64,000 nt of DNA. It comes from Caldicellulosiruptor bescii DSM 6725. GTDB lineage: Bacteria > Bacillota > Thermoanaerobacteria > Caldicellulosiruptorales > Caldicellulosiruptoraceae. A program made the position numbers and the translations under genes. The stretch is from contig NC_012034.1 of the NCBI RefSeq assembly GCF_000022325.1, forward strand, positions 124,001 to 188,000. The letters run 5' to 3'. The notes under the pieces were generated by a model, which worked only from the letters and a program-made list of their open reading frames with translations, did not search any database and was not told the DNA's origin. Positions 63,409-64,000 of the stretch are shown piece after piece (the stretch's first letter is position 1; the number at the start of each line of letters is the position of its first letter).

Positions 63409-64000
63409 GTGGTGATAAAAGGCATTCCTGTCTCAGAAGGGATTGGTTTGGGGAGAGCAGTTGTAATCAAAGAAAGTGAATATACAATCAAAAAGACAAA
63501 AATAGAGGATACTGATGCTGAGCTTAGACGCTTTTTGGATAGCATAGAAAAAGCAAAAGAACAGATAAGGAAGATAAAAGCTGCAACTCAGGAAAGTTTG
63601 GGCAAAAAAAATGCAATGATTTTTGATGCCCATCTTTTAATCCTTGATGACCCAGAATTTGTAAATATGGTAAGAGGAAAGATAGAAGAAGGGATAAATG
63701 CTGAGTTTGCCATTGATGAGTCGGCAAGGTTTTTTGAAAATATGCTTTTGAGCTTAGAAGATGAATATATGAGAGAGAGAACAAATGATATAAAAGATGT
63801 AGCTTTGAGACTAATTAAAAATTTGAATGGAGAAGAACAAATAGACCTAAAAAATCTTCCTGAGGACAGTATTTTGATTGCGCATGACCTTACTCCTTCA
63901 CAAACAGCTCAAATAAATAAACAAAATGTGCGGGGATTTGTCACAGAGAAAGGTGGCAAAACTTCTCATACAGCAATAATTGCAAGAACATACGAAATTC
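63409..64000 (+). CDS. ptsI: PTS enzyme I (3' end outside window)
   Basis: 198 residues visible from a GTG at 63409, 8 bases after GGGGG; ATG codons at 63382 and 63394 are in frame alternatives. N-terminal domain KGIPVSEGIGLGRAVVI, the HPr-binding helices, and the active His in TEKGGKTSHTAIIART near residue 187. Uses phosphoenolpyruvate to phosphorylate HPr. The catalytic C-terminal half lies beyond 64000. Confidence 0.94.
   Translation, partial: MVIKGIPVSEGIGLGRAVVIKESEYTIKKTKIEDTDAELRRFLDSIEKAKEQIRKIKAATQESLGKKNAMIFDAHLLILDDPEFVNMVRGKIEEGINAEFAIDESARFFENMLLSLEDEYMRERTNDIKDVALRLIKNLNGEEQIDLKNLPEDSILIAHDLTPSQTAQINKQNVRGFVTEKGGKTSHTAIIARTYEI

Overview
The window looks like a chromosomal segment of an anaerobic, thermophilic, AT-rich low-GC Gram-positive bacterium, most probably Caldicellulosiruptor or a close relative. 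The basis is sugar-transport and PTS genes typical of plant-polysaccharide degraders, AAGGAGG-type ribosome binding sites, a type I-B (Cst1/Cst2/Cas5t) plus type III-D CRISPR pair, and IS110, IS21 and IS256 elements. The genus call is recognition from memory, not a search.

Layout. (1) 1-7905: a sugar sensor (membrane-anchored binding protein, LytS-like kinase, YesN-like regulator, minus strand) facing a xylFGH-type ABC importer; this matches the XylFII-LytS/YesN arrangement known from Clostridium. (2) 7938-17043: a long minus-strand block of ABC systems: a MacB-like unit with an exported accessory protein, a NatAB-like exporter, and a YtrBCD-like unit led by a GntR repressor with its own palindromic operator. 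(3) 18061-27416: type I-B cas genes cas6-cas8-cas7-cas5-cas3-cas4-cas1-cas2, preceded by a second, truncated cas6 whose 3' end has been replaced by a CRISPR repeat. (4) 27585-44526: a leader and one very large CRISPR array, now in three pieces: 134 complete repeats, then an IS110-relic/IS21 block sitting inside one repeat, then 18 more complete repeats, then a second IS block (IS110 fragment, IS256 relic, solo istB), then a last degenerate repeat-spacer-repeat. (5) 44761-53859: a type III-D effector operon: CARF-nuclease protein, HD-less Cas10, Csx10, a double Csm3-like RAMP, Csx19 and a large RAMP. It has no cas6 or adaptation genes of its own and presumably uses crRNAs made by the I-B Cas6. 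(6) 53935-59301: an SPFH membrane protein and a GH13 enzyme, with decayed fragments of a SNF2 helicase, a polysaccharide deacetylase and a flavodoxin-like protein between them. (7) 59395-64000: a fructose regulon (fruR-fruK-IIA-IIBC) followed by ptsH and the start of ptsI.

The least ordinary parts are the broken cas6 fused to a CRISPR repeat, a cas2 gene whose reading frame has no standard start codon where one is required, the precise split of an array repeat by mobile DNA, pairs of spacers that read the same target from opposite strands, a candidate IS110 bridge RNA, a concentric palindrome that could hide a transposase ribosome binding site, and a CARF effector whose nuclease motif lacks the usual lysine.
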